From assembly GCA_008508345.1 (NCBI GenBank), contig QNGE01001253.1:25704-89703 (forward strand): DNA of 64,000 bases, read 5' to 3'. The notes beneath the pieces are model-generated. The model ran no database searches. It had not been told where the DNA came from and saw nothing but the letters and a program-made list of their open reading frames with translations. The position numbers were made by a program, and so were the translations under genes. Position 1 is the first letter of the stretch. Every line of letters begins with the position of its first letter. Positions 45,845 through 59,200 of the stretch are shown piece by piece. Source of the DNA: Paragonimus westermani (taxonomy: Eukaryota; Platyhelminthes; Trematoda; Plagiorchiida; Troglotrematidae).

Positions 45845-46040
45845 AGTAGTGCGCAGTGGTCAACACGGTTGCCCCGCGAAGGCGTGCCCGGAGTTCTACT
45901 CTCGGTCGTGGGAAGGATATGCACTGCCGACGAGTTCTAATGAAAGAGAAACTCGAGTCTAGTATTTCTTTTCAAAAGTGTCCGACTGGGAAGTCTATGG
46001 AAATGCGACAGCTGCGATCAATTGTTGGTGGTGTTCAAGT
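45845..46040 (+). repeat. tRNA-derived SINE, + strand
   Basis: The best-preserved head in the window: gcgcagtggtcaacacggttgccccgcgaaggcgtgcccggagttctactctcggtcgtggg, resembling a tRNA A box and a degenerate B box (GTTCTACTC for GTTCGANTC). The body includes ggatatgcactgccgacgag and gcgacagctgcgatcaattg. It forms an inverted pair with 45455-45645. Confidence 0.78.
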
Positions 46041-46880
46041 TGAAACCAACTTTGTCGTCCATCTTAGTCGGTTATCTGCCGTCATGGTAAATTATACAGC
46101 TTTCGTGTGGCAGTAGAGCTACATGATTTTACACTGAGTCTGTGATGTTTAAGCCGACCGAGTGTTTGTACGCGTACACATATTTAACTCAGAAAGACCA
46201 CGTGCAGCGAGGAACGTGTCATACTAAGGCAATCTCCGGTGTCAGTGTCGTCATACCCCAAACTCAATTCTTGCATTGGCTACCAGACTGCCGCTCCTAT
46301 CCCCATCCGCCACTCATAAACTAGACACGGCGTAACAAGCAGTGAGCTGGCATTCGTAGCATCTGGTCAAGTCAACGATGCCTTTGAGACGAAACCATTA
46401 TAGTAAAGGGTTAACAGGTTCTATCTGTCCCAAAGACATCGGCGGACTTCGTCATTGTCTACATGGTGTTATCGCTGCACGCCGCTAATGCATCGGACAT
46501 ACTGATAACCGGAAGCAACCACTGTGTAAACATTCTCTGTGCGCATAGATCAAGCCTCACAGCCTTGCAGTGTGACTCCTCTTACAATGGCATTATGCAC
46601 TCAGCTTTTCACAGAAAGACTGAGCTCATGCCGGCGCCACAGATGGTTTAAGAAGGCGGACGCAATCTAATCCTTTGTTATGTGACTTGTGATCTCATCA
46701 GACATCCCACCAAATTCGATACAGCTCTCGAAGTGCATGAACGTCTAAACTAGCTCCAACGGCACATCATAAAGGTCGGGAACAAGCGCAGAGTCTTTCC
46801 AACCTTGCAAAGATCATGCCAAACGAATGAACTGAAGCCTGTTGTCTGTTTACGTTGGTTTGGGCTCCTACGAACCCTCA
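46041..46880. other. Unassigned sequence
   Basis: No domain recognised. Its right end adjoins the 3' side of the - strand RTE relic and may be a decayed part of it. Confidence 0.35.
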
Positions 46881-46884
46881 CAGA

Positions 46885-47408
46885 TTAGAGCAGTGTGTTC
46901 TGTATGCTCTGTCTTCCGAAATCGAGTGCCTGGAGGCAGTCTACATCATGTCCGCTTCCTCTCTTAGTGTACTCCAGAAGCACGCGTACTGCAAAGTTCG
47001 ATAAGAAGAAGCGAGCCAGACAACTTTGTTGCTGAAGTTCGTCATACACTGCCACTAGCCACAACCCTGTCTGGGGTCTGGTGCTAAATGTCTTTCCGGA
47101 TATCGATATAAGTCTCAGACACACCCTGCCCCACAGACGTTTCCAGAGTGCAGCTCTGTCGACTGAACCAAAACTCCTCTGGTGTTTAAGCAGATGACAG
47201 CCATTGTCCTTCTGTCTGAGTGGCGGGTTTCAAAAATCTGATGGAGTGTGAAGATATAATAAGTGCATTCACGGCTAGGCCGAAACTCAGCTTGCTGTTC
47301 GCGGCTGTGTTCGTGCGTTTTCCGCAGTTTGTAACCAATGCTTTTCAGTGTCGTCTGGTGGTTGCTCTCTGGTAGGCGTAGAACGCTTTTATTGCTGCTG
47401 GTTTGCAC
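46885..47408 (-). pseudogene. RTE-like reverse transcriptase relic
   Basis: The - strand frame 47408-47115 contains REQQAEFRPSRECTYYIFTL followed by HQIFETRHSDRRTMAVI, the block before motif A of RTE polymerases. 47124-46885 contains VYDELQQQSCLARFFLSNFA, where SSGVRQGCPLSPFLFNFA would be expected, then VLLEYT and DVDCLQAL. The YADD box is lost. It is of the same family as 40788-41593 but far more decayed. Confidence 0.7.
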
Positions 47409-47429
47409 ACGCCATTTTGTGTTTGACGG

Positions 47430-47620
47430 TGAAGTTGTCTTGTTAGTGACAGTTTACTTTCAATTGTAACTCGGTTGTTTGTTTGAAAGATATAGGCGTC
47501 TTGATGTTGAGGGTTCGACTATATGCGTAGTTGTTTTTTGTGTTTTTCATTAAAGTTTAATCTTCGTGGTTATATGGCAGTTTAGTATCGGTACGAGCCA
47601 CCAGTGTGTTGCTATCTTTG
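47430..47620. repeat. Copy of the 28.2-kb spacer and arm sequence
   Basis: Parallels 28250-28440 in the same orientation: ctcggttgtttgtttgaaagatataggcgtcttgatgttgaggg (versus ctcggttgtttgtctgcaaggtgtgggcatctcgatattgaatg), then cttcgtggttatatggcagttTAGTATCGGTACGAGCCACCAG. It shows that the 28-kb structure is built from a dispersed repeat. Confidence 0.55.
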
Positions 47621-48404
47621 CTGAGGATGACGTTGCTGAACTGTTCTCCGACCAATGTGTACGACTAATCTGTCACGTACCTTTGATGGATCAGGATTCA
47701 CATAGCTGCTTCAGGTCGACTTACGGTTTTGGAAACAGCCATGTTACGTGTATTTGGCTTTTATGCGGTCATTCTGTGTCTACGAGTGACTCGGCGATGG
47801 AGGTCACCGGGTGACGCATTGACGCCGACATCTGGTACTGGTCAGTACCAAACCGTCATCAGCACTGAACCGTAACAAATGTTCACCATTGTCTGTTCAA
47901 CGAGTACTGTGAGGGTGTGGGCCATCTAAGTCACGCTCGTTAGCGTTTGGCCTTCCTACTTGAGCGTTGCAGTTTTCAGCCAGTGCCGAAATATCAGTAA
48001 TCCACATGGCATGCAGATGGTTAGTGTGTTGAAATAATCACGTTTGACTGTCTAGACTACAGTTTGTGGATGTATATGCCGCGACAACAAACAGGCTAGC
48101 GTTTGTCTTAGGCACCTCTTGATACTTTAACCGTAACTTCGAGGTTTACAGCGCAAAATTGACTGATGACATGCATCCAGTCAAGTGGTGCCTTCTGTAC
48201 ATATGCTCTCGGGACAATTTCTGCGTAAACTTGACCGTTGGCTTCAGTCACATGGTATCCAGACATACCCATATTGCTAGCGTACGGTGGAGCGGTCTGC
48301 AGAGATTGAAATCATGGCACTGCGCTAAAATCCTAAAGCCGTGTTTCAACTATCAGTAACGAGGGTCCCAAAATTACTTGAAAGTGCTACCTGTCGGTAT
48401 ACCC
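47621..48404. other. Unassigned sequence
   Basis: A short + frame near 47700-47760 reads SCFRSTYGFGNSHVTC, vaguely like a broken zinc knuckle, but ligand spacing is wrong by one. Nothing else. Confidence 0.3.
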
Positions 48405-48740
48405 GCGTAAGTTTTCGAACAATTGAGGATGGCAAGCTTCAGTGGTGTTCAAGGGGCAAGCGGGATTTTGTGCTTGTCAGTCGTGGACGTCACCTTAGTG
48501 TTTGGCAAATAACTTTCTGGCCGTAACTTTCGTCGCGAGCGGCAAATGATGTTTATCTCTAATGTATGCGCAAAGTCGAGTTTGGTGGTCACTGAATAAA
48601 TAATTGTTCAATAAAAGAGGGAAAATAAAACGCGCTGAGTTGAAGCAGTAGAACGTGACATGGAAGCAAGGCAGCCCACCGACACCTCGATCAAAGAGAA
48701 ACGATGGGAGCATGAAACAAAAATGATTCTTATGTACTTT
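48405..48740. repeat. Dispersed repeat R2, copy 2
   Basis: Second copy of the 41985-42310 repeat in the same orientation; see that entry for the shared blocks. The copies differ by many substitutions and small gaps. Confidence 0.6.
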
Positions 48741-49439
48741 CAGAACTGCGGCGCGATATTTCCGGGTTGGCCAGGCCAAAGAAGGGGGTTGATTTGAAGA
48801 ACCCTACCCAGAGTGTTTAATTCAAAAGAAACCCCCAAGGCGGTGGGGTGAAGCGTCCAGTTTGCAGTCCATCGGGGGGGCAGGTGACTAGTAGTGGTCC
48901 GGTTCATAGCCCTCCAAATAGAGTCCACCTTTCCAAGATACCCAATGCACCCATCATGACGCTGTGAAAGAAGTCACGTAGTAGTTGGATGGTTCACCAA
49001 GGATGACGCATTTAGTTTAGTATAGGGTAGTCCAATATCTTCAGGGCTGTTGCGAAGTCTGCTCACTGTTGACGTGACACTTCATGGAAGAACTGGCAGC
49101 CAGCTGTGAGTCCGCCTTGTTTTGGATGTACTATCGCTCGTTGTCCACAACTGTTTATTCGCCGGCTTGTTTTGCAGGTGACCCACAAGTGGTGACCTGT
49201 TCATTACTGCACAGTCTGTGGATGCTCCTGGTTGTATTGGGCTAGCGCACTCGTTTACCCGGGTCTCAGGATGATCATTGTTATTATGGACAACAGTTTC
49301 GATGGTTAACACTAACGCTTGAGAGCCGCTCGTTGGGTGCCGTTAAATAAACGCTCAGCGAACCCAGAAACGTGTAGGCGATAATACGGCTATGTTCGCT
49401 GCAGAACAAACACACATCTGTTCACAGTCTTCACATCCT
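48741..49439. other. Unassigned sequence
   Basis: No recognised gene. A 62-codon and a 76-codon - strand frame lack domains. Confidence 0.4.
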
Positions 49440-49975
49440 GGTAAGCTTTTCAATTGGCCCACTTTGACAAGAAACAACAGAGTTGGGTTCCACTCATCTT
49501 AGTGTTCATATTTAGTGGATACTGTCATCCCGACTGGATCTCCAATTCGATGCCCATGTTTGTGAAACGAGTGCGTCAACCACAGTGTGCTTAACCTCAC
49601 AGTAGGCGCGATCCAGTTATTATATGGGAACGTTTAATGACAGTTCTGTATGAATATTGTCCAGGTTGTCCGATCATTTCAAGAGAAAAATAACTAAAAT
49701 CGCTTTATAAATCTAAATCGGTAACCCCGTGATCAGAACATCTGTGCTGTGTCGAAGCCATTTACAGAGTAGTGATCAAATTATCGATTGAACCTTGGGT
49801 TTTTTTGCCGTTGCGACCCGAATGTCACTCACTTCGCTGTATCTCTCGCTTTCGAATAATTCTTCCGACTGGCCCACGCTGAAGAGGAGTGTTCAACCTG
49901 AGCTTCATTGTTATTAGAACTCATCGGCGTTGCATATCTTCTTCTCCTCGGTCCTCGTGATTGCGAGACGAGCGT
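49440..49975 (-). repeat. Decayed SINE cluster with extension unit
   Basis: 49440-49600 parallels the - strand SINE at 45455. 49600-49790 parallels its extension unit. 49880-49975 (attagaactcatcggcgttgcatatcttc) is another - strand SINE piece. All are more diverged than the 45-kb copies, which supports SINE plus extension as one older composite unit. Confidence 0.55.
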
Positions 49976-52900
49976 GCTTACTGCAGTGACAATTATCCCT
50001 CATTAAGAGAGACCGAAGAATCGTACGAACGTTCAACTCGACAACCAGATAACGTGTCTACAGTACAAACGAGGCGAGTCGTTACGATTCATGCAAAACG
50101 AAGACAACGTTATAAATTACAAACAACATTGGGGAATGGTTTCCAGACTCATTGTGAGAGGCGTTTTTGGATGTTGGAGGTTACCTACTACTTGGAATCG
50201 AGCTATTCTATCGACTGGTTGGTGTCCTATCAACCACTTCAACCAAATATCGGAATTTCAAGGTGGCCTGCACGAAACTTCGCTTGCTGGCATTATAACG
50301 TGTTAAAGAAACTGGGTGTTTTCAGCCTAGGATACAGGTGACGTCGGCAAAGAGTCTACACAAACACACGAAATTAAGCTTAAATATGAATAGCAATGAG
50401 CTGTAAACACTGCAAGCTTCAAAATAGATATGTGTCTACAGACTTCGTCCGATGTCTGTTTCGAGTACACCACGTCAAGCTGAAGCAATCTCGGGGTAGA
50501 TCAAAAGGATTTATTTGATGAGAGCTTTCTATTTGGAGGAGAGAACGTTTTATCGTATGGTGTTGGTGTAACTCCGTAACTAAGACCTCGTTCCTTTGTG
50601 ACAGCTGCCAGGCTTGTACGTTAAAGTAATACAGACCTTCTAAAATAAAGGATACAGCTAAGTGGGTTTCAACTGCAGCTTGTGATGATAACAATTTTCA
50701 TATAATCACTAAGGATTGCATATGAAAATAAACAGTTATAACGCACACTGCTGTTTGAACCAACAGCAGAGGGGAAAACCGAATTGATATGTGGTACACA
50801 GTCTTTTGCCGGTGTGTAGCTGTGTGGTTGTGTGCTGGTTGACATACTGTCCGGTTGCTCAGATGTGGACAGTAACCAAAAACGGTCATTAAAATCCAGG
50901 ATCTCTTGACTGCTAACACAACATCATAAGTTAGGGGGGCTCGTTTAATAAAAAACATTACCATCCAATCGTTCGCCATATTATGGAGCCCTAAGAGTTG
51001 AGCTTCTGATTTGCATCTTTCTGGCCGAATCACCCTCTACTGCAGCTGTATCACTTGAGCCAATATTTACAAGTTGACGGATTTCCCTTGAGCACTCACA
51101 TCTGTTAGAGTACGAGTTTGAAGAACACAAACTATGTTACAATTTTCAATCACTTAGGGTTGATTTGGCATGTTTCGTATTCCAGACCTGCTAGTGAATA
51201 AATATTTCCTCAGGTTTACTGCGTGTTGTTACTTGGTTTATCACTTTGGTCTGCCAGAATGATTTGTAAGGACTAAGCACAGCCGTTCTGTATGTACATA
51301 TATAATTGTTCTAGTTAGAGGTCAGTGTATGGTGAAACTGGGTTTGGTACAACATAACCACCGCCTATTCCAATCCCCCAAGCGTGTTTACTGATGATTC
51401 TATGGGATCTGTCTCTTCAGTGAAAACAGTTCCTTGCCTTGTAAAAGTGTTTTTTATGGGAATGTCTACTCTATCGCCCAGAAGCGCTGTTAGATTACTT
51501 GGGTGTTTCGTGCTTTTGTATAAATGGTGGCCGAATACAGAGATATATGGAACTTGTTATAAAAATCGTTCGGCAAACTCAGAATGTTTCAAGCTGGGAA
51601 ATAGGTAACTTGAGTTTCGAACCCTATGATGCCAACGAAATTATGACGACAAAATGATTCTCCCTGTATACGCATTGGCACACCTGAAGGAGATGAACAC
51701 AGTTGAGTTCTGGCGGCAAGAGATGGCGATAAATTAAACCAGACATTCAGTGAAAGCTGGTTCTCAATGACTTGTATGTTATATGAACCATGTACATTAT
51801 CCGGATTTCTTAGAATGCTTGCTTGATGCTCCACGGATCACCAAGAAACGTAAGCAACTATGGTTGAAGTGGACCGCGGAACATTGTGTTTGATCAAGGG
51901 GGTCGGATAACATAGACATGTGAATTCATGCCTAGTTCTCTAGTCGCAATCAACGTGCACACATGTTTCCAGTCAAAAAGTATAGGGTTGACCATTTCTA
52001 TAGTTCAAGGCACGATGTTAACTGACTGGTAGGTTAGTACATTTAAACCTCGAATATCAGCGGAAAAAGTTTGCCGGTTGGAACCTCGCTCGTATCATGT
52101 TTACATATTGAGATTAAATGAAAATAAACTGGTAGTGATACTCTGGTAAACAATTGGGGTTTGGAATAACTTAAGGAAAGCCAGAAACCAAACCTACGTC
52201 GACGTGTACGGCATCTCTGGACGTCCCAAATCAACGGTCTCCACGTCCGATTTCGGTTGTTATGGTTCAACCTTGCTGACAAGCTCTTGGAACTGTGGAG
52301 CTTCAGTTAATGGGAGGTGCAACACGCTCCATAGCTACCTATTATTGGTTGAAACTTACCCGATCGTCACCACAGCTGTAGGCAGACGGTACTGGGCAGG
52401 CGTGTTCTCTTCATTAGGTAAGCTGGGCTAATTAAATCGCGCTGAATACTGTGAACAGTTTGCTACTCCATGGCCGATCTAGCACTGATAAAACTTTTTT
52501 GACAGCAGGTTCTGTGCGTAAACAGAGAAAGTCAAAACTCCTGTCTTGTATGGCACATATGACGTCGCAACAACCAAGTTCATCGTCATCTCACAGCACT
52601 CCGTAGACGGAAGGAATAACGGAAGTATCACGATGTATTCCAGGATGGACCTTCTCTATTACAACCACGGAGAAGCTGGTGGTTGTACATCAATCACATC
52701 TTTGACTTGGTCATTCAAAACGATATGGCTCAGTTCATCCAGACGTATAGAGGAGTAAGGTTACGGGTTCATCAGCTTGCTGTGAACAGAACCATGCGAA
52801 CGATTCCACCACACAGACATGCACACGTCAGCTAAATGCGCACACCTAACAGGCACAACGAAAAGCCGGGAACTGTTGTTTGTGTTTTTCTAATTGGTTG

Positions 52901-55900
52901 GACTCTCTGCAACTCAACCTGACCAGTGGGTGGAGACGTTGTAGGAAATGACGGGTTATCTGGGTTGCACGGTGGTAATGCTTTCTTTGTTTGACTAATT
53001 CGTCCAGAAACTGTTGATGATTAACAATATGAGGCTTTCTGCAGCTTCCATTCAGGTACCACTTACCTCCCACTTGCGCCATGGTTGTACGTTTGCACTG
53101 TATGAGCATCTTGTTGTCGGTTGTATTTTAGGCAGGATTTTTTTAGACATGAATACCCTATAGTTTCGTAAGCTGTTACGGGAGGGGAAATATCTTTGGT
53201 TGTAAGTTCCTGTCTCTGCGTTGGACGACAAGTGGACGGCGATAACATTGTTAACACAGTTCGATTCACAATGATTAGCGAATAATTGTGAGCGTACCAT
53301 TCAGGAGCATTAAAAAATTGAGCTTGCATCTTGACGAGATTCTACCCTCTAATTAAATTAGTTCTCTTCTTTCACATTCGCCTATGATATTGTACACGAA
53401 TGTGCTAACCTGGTAAGGTGAGTTGTAGAGTTGTCCTCGGTGGATCACACAGTAGACAGTGAAGTGAAACAGCTGGCTAATTTTAAACTTTGGCACCCAG
53501 TGTGTAGACTGATATTTCTATGGTTATGATAAACGTAACCCGACACCAGTGACTGCGAGCAATTGAATTCCATATATCGACCTCCGTACCAGAAAGTTCA
53601 TGTTAACTATGTGTACCTTTTCAAACATTGTTTGCAGCCTACTGAATCTCATACTAACAAACCTTACCTACACACGGATTCTAGTAGTAGATGGACTAAT
53701 TGTCAGTCCGCGCAGGGAGCACTGTTTGTTATCTCCTTACACCTAATTTCAGGTCTGTGGATAGTGAAATATTTTGATTCGTGTTGACTTTAGATGAATC
53801 AGAGTCTGTACCTTTATGATCGATTTTGCATCGAAGAAAAAACTAGTATTTACCCGAATGTAAATGAATTCCACACTTCTTCATTCACTACAACACACAA
53901 TCCAGTTTGTTAAGTAATTCTTCCGGAGTCACACTGACTACGGATACATCATATAGGAATACTACTGCGTTTGAAAAAGCAGTTACCACCGTACCCATCA
54001 CGTGTCAAAAAGTACCGGGGCTGTCACAACATGAAGTGAGTATTTGTAGTTGGAATCTGCTGCTGTTCCTTGTCAACCTTTATATGATGATGAGCATCAG
54101 GCAGATGTAATCTAATCTTTTTTCTCGCCGATAAGGAGTGCAAATGAGGTGTCTGGTAACAGCAGTGAGCAATGATGGGCTTGTCGGACAGCCTTTAATC
54201 CGGCGGAGTAGTCACCACAAATACGTACCGATCAGTTGACCTTCCCGACCATTGCGGTTGTAGCCGTCCTAAATGAATACTTTGTTGACTTGATAACTTA
54301 CAGGTTCTAACTTCTGTGAATCACGGTTAATGAAATATACAGTTGCATACGGCACCGGACTTCTAGGACAGAGCTCGGGTTCGACTACAGAATGAAGGTA
54401 AAATTGGGCTTGAACTTGGGTATAGTAACCGAACTGTGCGGTACACACTTTTGTATGATATGTCTGTAATTCATCTTCAAAGTCTATCTTTCACAGTTGT
54501 GAAATGAAGTTATAAGCGTGGGTTAAACAAAAGTGTAGGAGGTTACAGTAATTCTAATTCATCCAATTTCCCTAGAACCAGACGGACCCTCATCAGATCA
54601 TCTCGACTAGAGAAATCCATGTGAAAAATGTCGTCACATCGTTTGAACTACCTCTCGAAGATGACACTGGCTGCCGCTGTAGCAAGAATGTGTTGTTGTC
54701 AAAGTGACTAAGATCCTCTCCACCAGTAGTTTCATCAGTTTGAGCTCTGGTTGTGAAATTCACTTCAAGTCTTCAGAGAACATCCCGTCTCCAATTATGT
54801 CATATCTCGTAATGATCACACAAATAGTTAACGCAGTGGCCAACTACACAGTTCAGAACGCTTGGATTCGTCCACCGCGGTAGACAGCAGATAAACCCAA
54901 TTGACCATATGCACGGTCAAGACAAAGCGATTAGGGAGCCCAGTGACAATGAGACACCTAATGGCAAGTGAGTACGTTTGGGTGTGAGCAAATGTTCAAT
55001 CAGGAGACGTCAAAGTACCGGACTACGAAACCACTGATGTATCAGACGAAAACGAAGAGTGTCTCACTAGTCCAAACAACAGTTAATCTTAGGATTTCCA
55101 TAAGGGTAATTGACCCTAAAAGACATGGTGGCGATTATTATTCCTAATCACTAACATGTTACTCACTCAGTGTGTACTGGCTTACATGTGATCGTCCGCT
55201 TTTTACTCAATGGATGACATTTTTGTAGTAAATTTTAAAAATTGTCACTCTGCATATGAGCTAGATGTAACAGGCAGCACCTGAGAGGTTGATGTGTAGG
55301 TCCTACTTATGACAGCCACGGGGAAGGATAATTCCTGAACGGTGGCTGTTCTAATAATCAGAGTTTATGAACTGAAATTCGGCCTTCTTCGTTAAGAATT
55401 GTTTGTCACGCCGTTTGTGAACATTTGTGCGTAAATAGTGTTTTTGAACCATTCCGTTATTTTAAAGCGGAGCTGCTATTCAAGCATTATAGGTACGGTA
55501 TGGGGCGTGTGCGATTTGGGACAGCACCAGGGCGGGTTCACGCCATATGACGGATTGGTGTTCGTAGATCTCAGTCACCGATATGATGGTCTCCTACTGG
55601 GTTTATGATCTCTAACGGGTTTATGAATGTTGTTCAATTGCGAAAACTGATTTAACTGGCTCCCTTGAATTTGTGCCCTTACGCAAGTCTGACTGACGTA
55701 GTCGCCTATGCAAGTCAAAGGCGTCGAGTCCAGTGATAAGAATGGTCACTTAAAGGGGTTTCAGATATCTCCAGCTAAGTAAGTCAAAAAAATGAAAGAA
55801 AATGCCATGACGTAAATGCAGTTTGTCTCTTAATAATTAAACTGGTCTAGGCCTTTCTATTGAAAACGCAAATCTGAAAATTATCCAGCTGACCATGCGA

Positions 55901-55924
55901 TTATTCTGGTGTCAACTTTACCTT
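49976..55924. other. Long tract without a recognised gene
   Basis: Frames up to 126 codons (49961-50341 on +) and 111 codons (51033-50698 on -) have no recognised domain, and no shared repeats were noticed. Nothing could be named. Confidence 0.4.
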
Positions 55925-56210
55925 TGTAACGCGCAGTCAAAACCAGCAAGCGCGCACAGATTAGATTTGAAGTGCGTAACAGAGCGTGTTGTTGTGTTGT
56001 CGGCACTCTTTTGGTCTACGTTTGTGTAAGTCGTGTGCGTGGCTTACTGGGTCTTTGACTCATGTTTTTTTGTGTTGTTTCCTTTTACAGGACTTTTGTT
56101 GGAACCCCCATTTCGGAAGAACGCTGTTCCCCGGTGCGTTACATTGCTCCGAAGCTGGTCCACAAGTGTAACGGACAACCAGCGTAGAGACGGCCGGCTT
56201 TTATGTTACA
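55925..56210. mobile_element. Solo LTR with a 4-bp target duplication
   Basis: A 286-bp unit that starts TGTAACGCGCAG and ends TTATGTTACA, flanked on both sides by CCTT (55921-55924 and 56211-56214). It is homologous, in opposite orientation, to 2245-2524 (shared tcgtttgtgtaagtcgtgtgc-like core and cggaagaacg..gttccccggtgcgt). A lone LTR with an intact target duplication indicates loss of the internal region by LTR-LTR recombination. No Gypsy coding text lies beside it. Confidence 0.8.
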
Positions 56211-59200
56211 CCTTAACCTTGTGGTACGTTTTGAGGCTCGCAAAGCGCACTGTGACCGTATATATCAATCGATTACATTGATTTGACCGGATTTTCTTTC
56301 GCACACGAATGTCTCAACTGCATTGGTAACTATTTCGCCTGCCCCCATCGATAAATATGGTTTAGGTAGGTGCTAAGTAGTCATAAATTGCATTTATCCT
56401 TTAGGCTGGATAATTTTGCATATGACAACAGGTTTGAATAACTGATAGTGACTCGTAAGCATTTGTTTTTCGTAGACTTTGTGATGTAAAAATGTGTTGT
56501 TTGGACGGCGTCAGACACTAAATAAAGCTCAGTTCAAGAACTGTTTCACTGTCTACTTTCGTACAACGTCACAATAGCCAGTAGCAACATCTAATGTAGG
56601 ATTAGAACACGCTTCTCAATGGCGCATGTGGGTTAAGGACAATTGAAAAATAGTCTAGACTTTGACCCTCGGTGGCCACCCGAGGAAACCATAGAAATCT
56701 AAAATGGGACAACTCACGTGGTGGTGGAACTGGTTAGAACCAGTCCAAAAAGCGGTAAAATATATGCTATTGCCTGGTTCACCTAGGCTGTTGGATAACG
56801 TGGCCGGCGCGTTCGGGTGATAACATCAGTATAGTGTAGTTTTGTGGGCAGTACTAATTTAGAGAATCAGATGGCTTGGGTGTGTCGAAAACGAGCGTAC
56901 GACGGTTCGAGTGTGCTGGAGTCTGAAGCCTGCTGTGGATACCTGAGAACGACCGCCCATCGAACAACACTCGGAGAGATCAAATTAATGTGAATGTGAT
57001 GACAAAGAATAGATAATTTATCTGTGCAAATTGATTTTCCAATTTACACACGTGCATTGTCGGGTCCGTTACCTTGAGATGATGTAAACACCATCAAGAC
57101 CTGTTCAAAACAAGCATGCACGTCTGACTTGAAAGATGCAACATAACCTGAAGCGTTCTGACCAAGGGAACAAAGCAATCGGATCGATTGATCTAAAATC
57201 GGGCTTATTGAGAGTACTAGTCCTGCACTTGTAACTAAGTTGTCCTACTGAGACAAGGTTTAGCACGTAATTATGTTAAATTTTTTCACAAGGTTTGTAC
57301 AACTGATGTTATGTAACTAGGTCATGTGAATCGAATCAAGCTTACATTAACGCTTACTCTCCCTCGCTCCACTGACGAACCCAAGTGTTGTATCTGACGA
57401 TGAAACGTCGAAATCAAGTTTACGTTTTGCGCACTTCTTCAAGTGAGGTAACGGAAATTGCTTTTAATATAAATTACACAACAATCACAATCGTTGGCTT
57501 GAGAATTATTGCTGCTAATTGCAAATTGGGTTGGTTCCAATGATTCACTATTTTTTCATCCAGCTCCATTCAGTTTGATGCACTGGACATGCAGTACATC
57601 GAATGTGACGCTTGTAAATGCATGTGTCAAGCTGCTCTCCCAACCCGCATAGTCTCCACTTGTAGATCCACAATACATTCATGCACGTCACCGAATGACA
57701 TCAGCAATCCTGTTGTTATGTTTATGAAGGAATTGTAAAAAAAACCCCATAAGCTCAGTATTGTATCCGTTGATCGTCGATCCAATAAACACATCCTCTC
57801 GTTTATTTTCATCATTTGATAAGCTTTGATCTTTTCACAATGCCGATATTCACGAAATGTGTGTAGCACCAAAAGACCTTACCAATGACGGTGGACGACT
57901 TTATTAGTGAGCTGTTTCCGTTTGCGTAAACCGTTGCAAGTAGGCGAGTGTGAGAGAGCTGAATACGGTCGTTAGTGCAAAGTGCACAACCGACCGACTT
58001 GTCACTTAACTGTGTAACTTAACTGGTGTTATTCCTGTCGAACCAATGTCAAATTTAAGCGAGAAGAATGATTTTGGAACAGAGCAACCAAGCCTGGTCA
58101 CATCGATATCACTTACCTCTTATTATTGGTTTATACTGGTAAAGGTTTAGATGTGTTCGGATCGTGTGTTTTAAGTTATCGAAAACTCAATCATGCGACT
58201 GAAAGCCAGTTTCCATGACGCCGACTTAAAAGTAAAATGCTTGTTACTGGCGTTACAAAATTCCCACGCGTCAGGTGCATTACGAATGAATTGATGTCGC
58301 CCACGTTATTGCAAACAACTGTTTATTGGTTCAAAACCGTCTCACGAAACAGTGGTGTATGTAATCGGATGGCTCAAAAACGGGATTTCAGATAAGGTTT
58401 AACCTATTTCTTAAAATAAGTAAGTTGCAAAAATACTATTTGAGTTATGTACTCGCCATCATATAACCATAATTTGCAATATAATACAGATGTCTAACTT
58501 CAGATATCATTTAAAATTTCCCTCCCCCATTAAGCTTAAGCAAATGAACTTTCTGTATGGTCGGTTTTATCCTTGTTTGAACTCACCATGCACAGGTGAC
58601 ATGGTGAATATTTGAACCGTCGACATCATACGTAGTGCTGTATACCAGTTTGTGGCTTGGTTACGTAAGCTGGGGCTACTTCTCGAAAAGTCCCTGGGCT
58701 TATGTTCGTCTGCATTTACACCTCTCGCTGCATTGCCATGAGGCTTGTTTGTTTGATGTTCGCTTGCTTCTGTCGTCTTCGAGCAGCACATATTATATAC
58801 TTGGTGATTCCAACTAGATGACAAGTATTGTTCGTTTGTGAATTAGTGTCAGTATATTTAACCAAATAACTGAAACAATTACGAACACCTTGGTGAAATA
58901 GGACACAAATTGGAACGCAAACTGCCATAATACACGTTGAGCATACACACACGTACACAGAAAACTTCTGCGCACAATCTCGACGATTGCTAGGACCATT
59001 CACTGCAAATAACACTAAACGGTTTGCGTGAGCTGCCAACCATTCAGGAAAGTGTTTTTCCGAAAGGGGCGGCCTTACGATGCAGTATCAGTGTGTTATT
59101 TGCTACAGCATTGAGTGTGTTGCTTTTGTATCTAACTGGACCTTCTGATTTACATGCGGTTGTCCTTTGCGCTCTTTGTGGAAATGCTATAAAGTCACTT

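Noticed and set aside
45845..45920. A functional tRNA gene
   Set aside because: A-box and B-box-like text is present, but the B box is mutated, acceptor-stem pairing is not evident, and the unit continues into a repeated body. It is a SINE head.
49961..50341. A 126-codon gene
   Set aside because: It starts within a decayed SINE copy and shows no domain or composition that separates it from chance.
57390..57420. A hammerhead ribozyme
   Set aside because: The stem would overlap the core bases, and stems I and III cannot be drawn.
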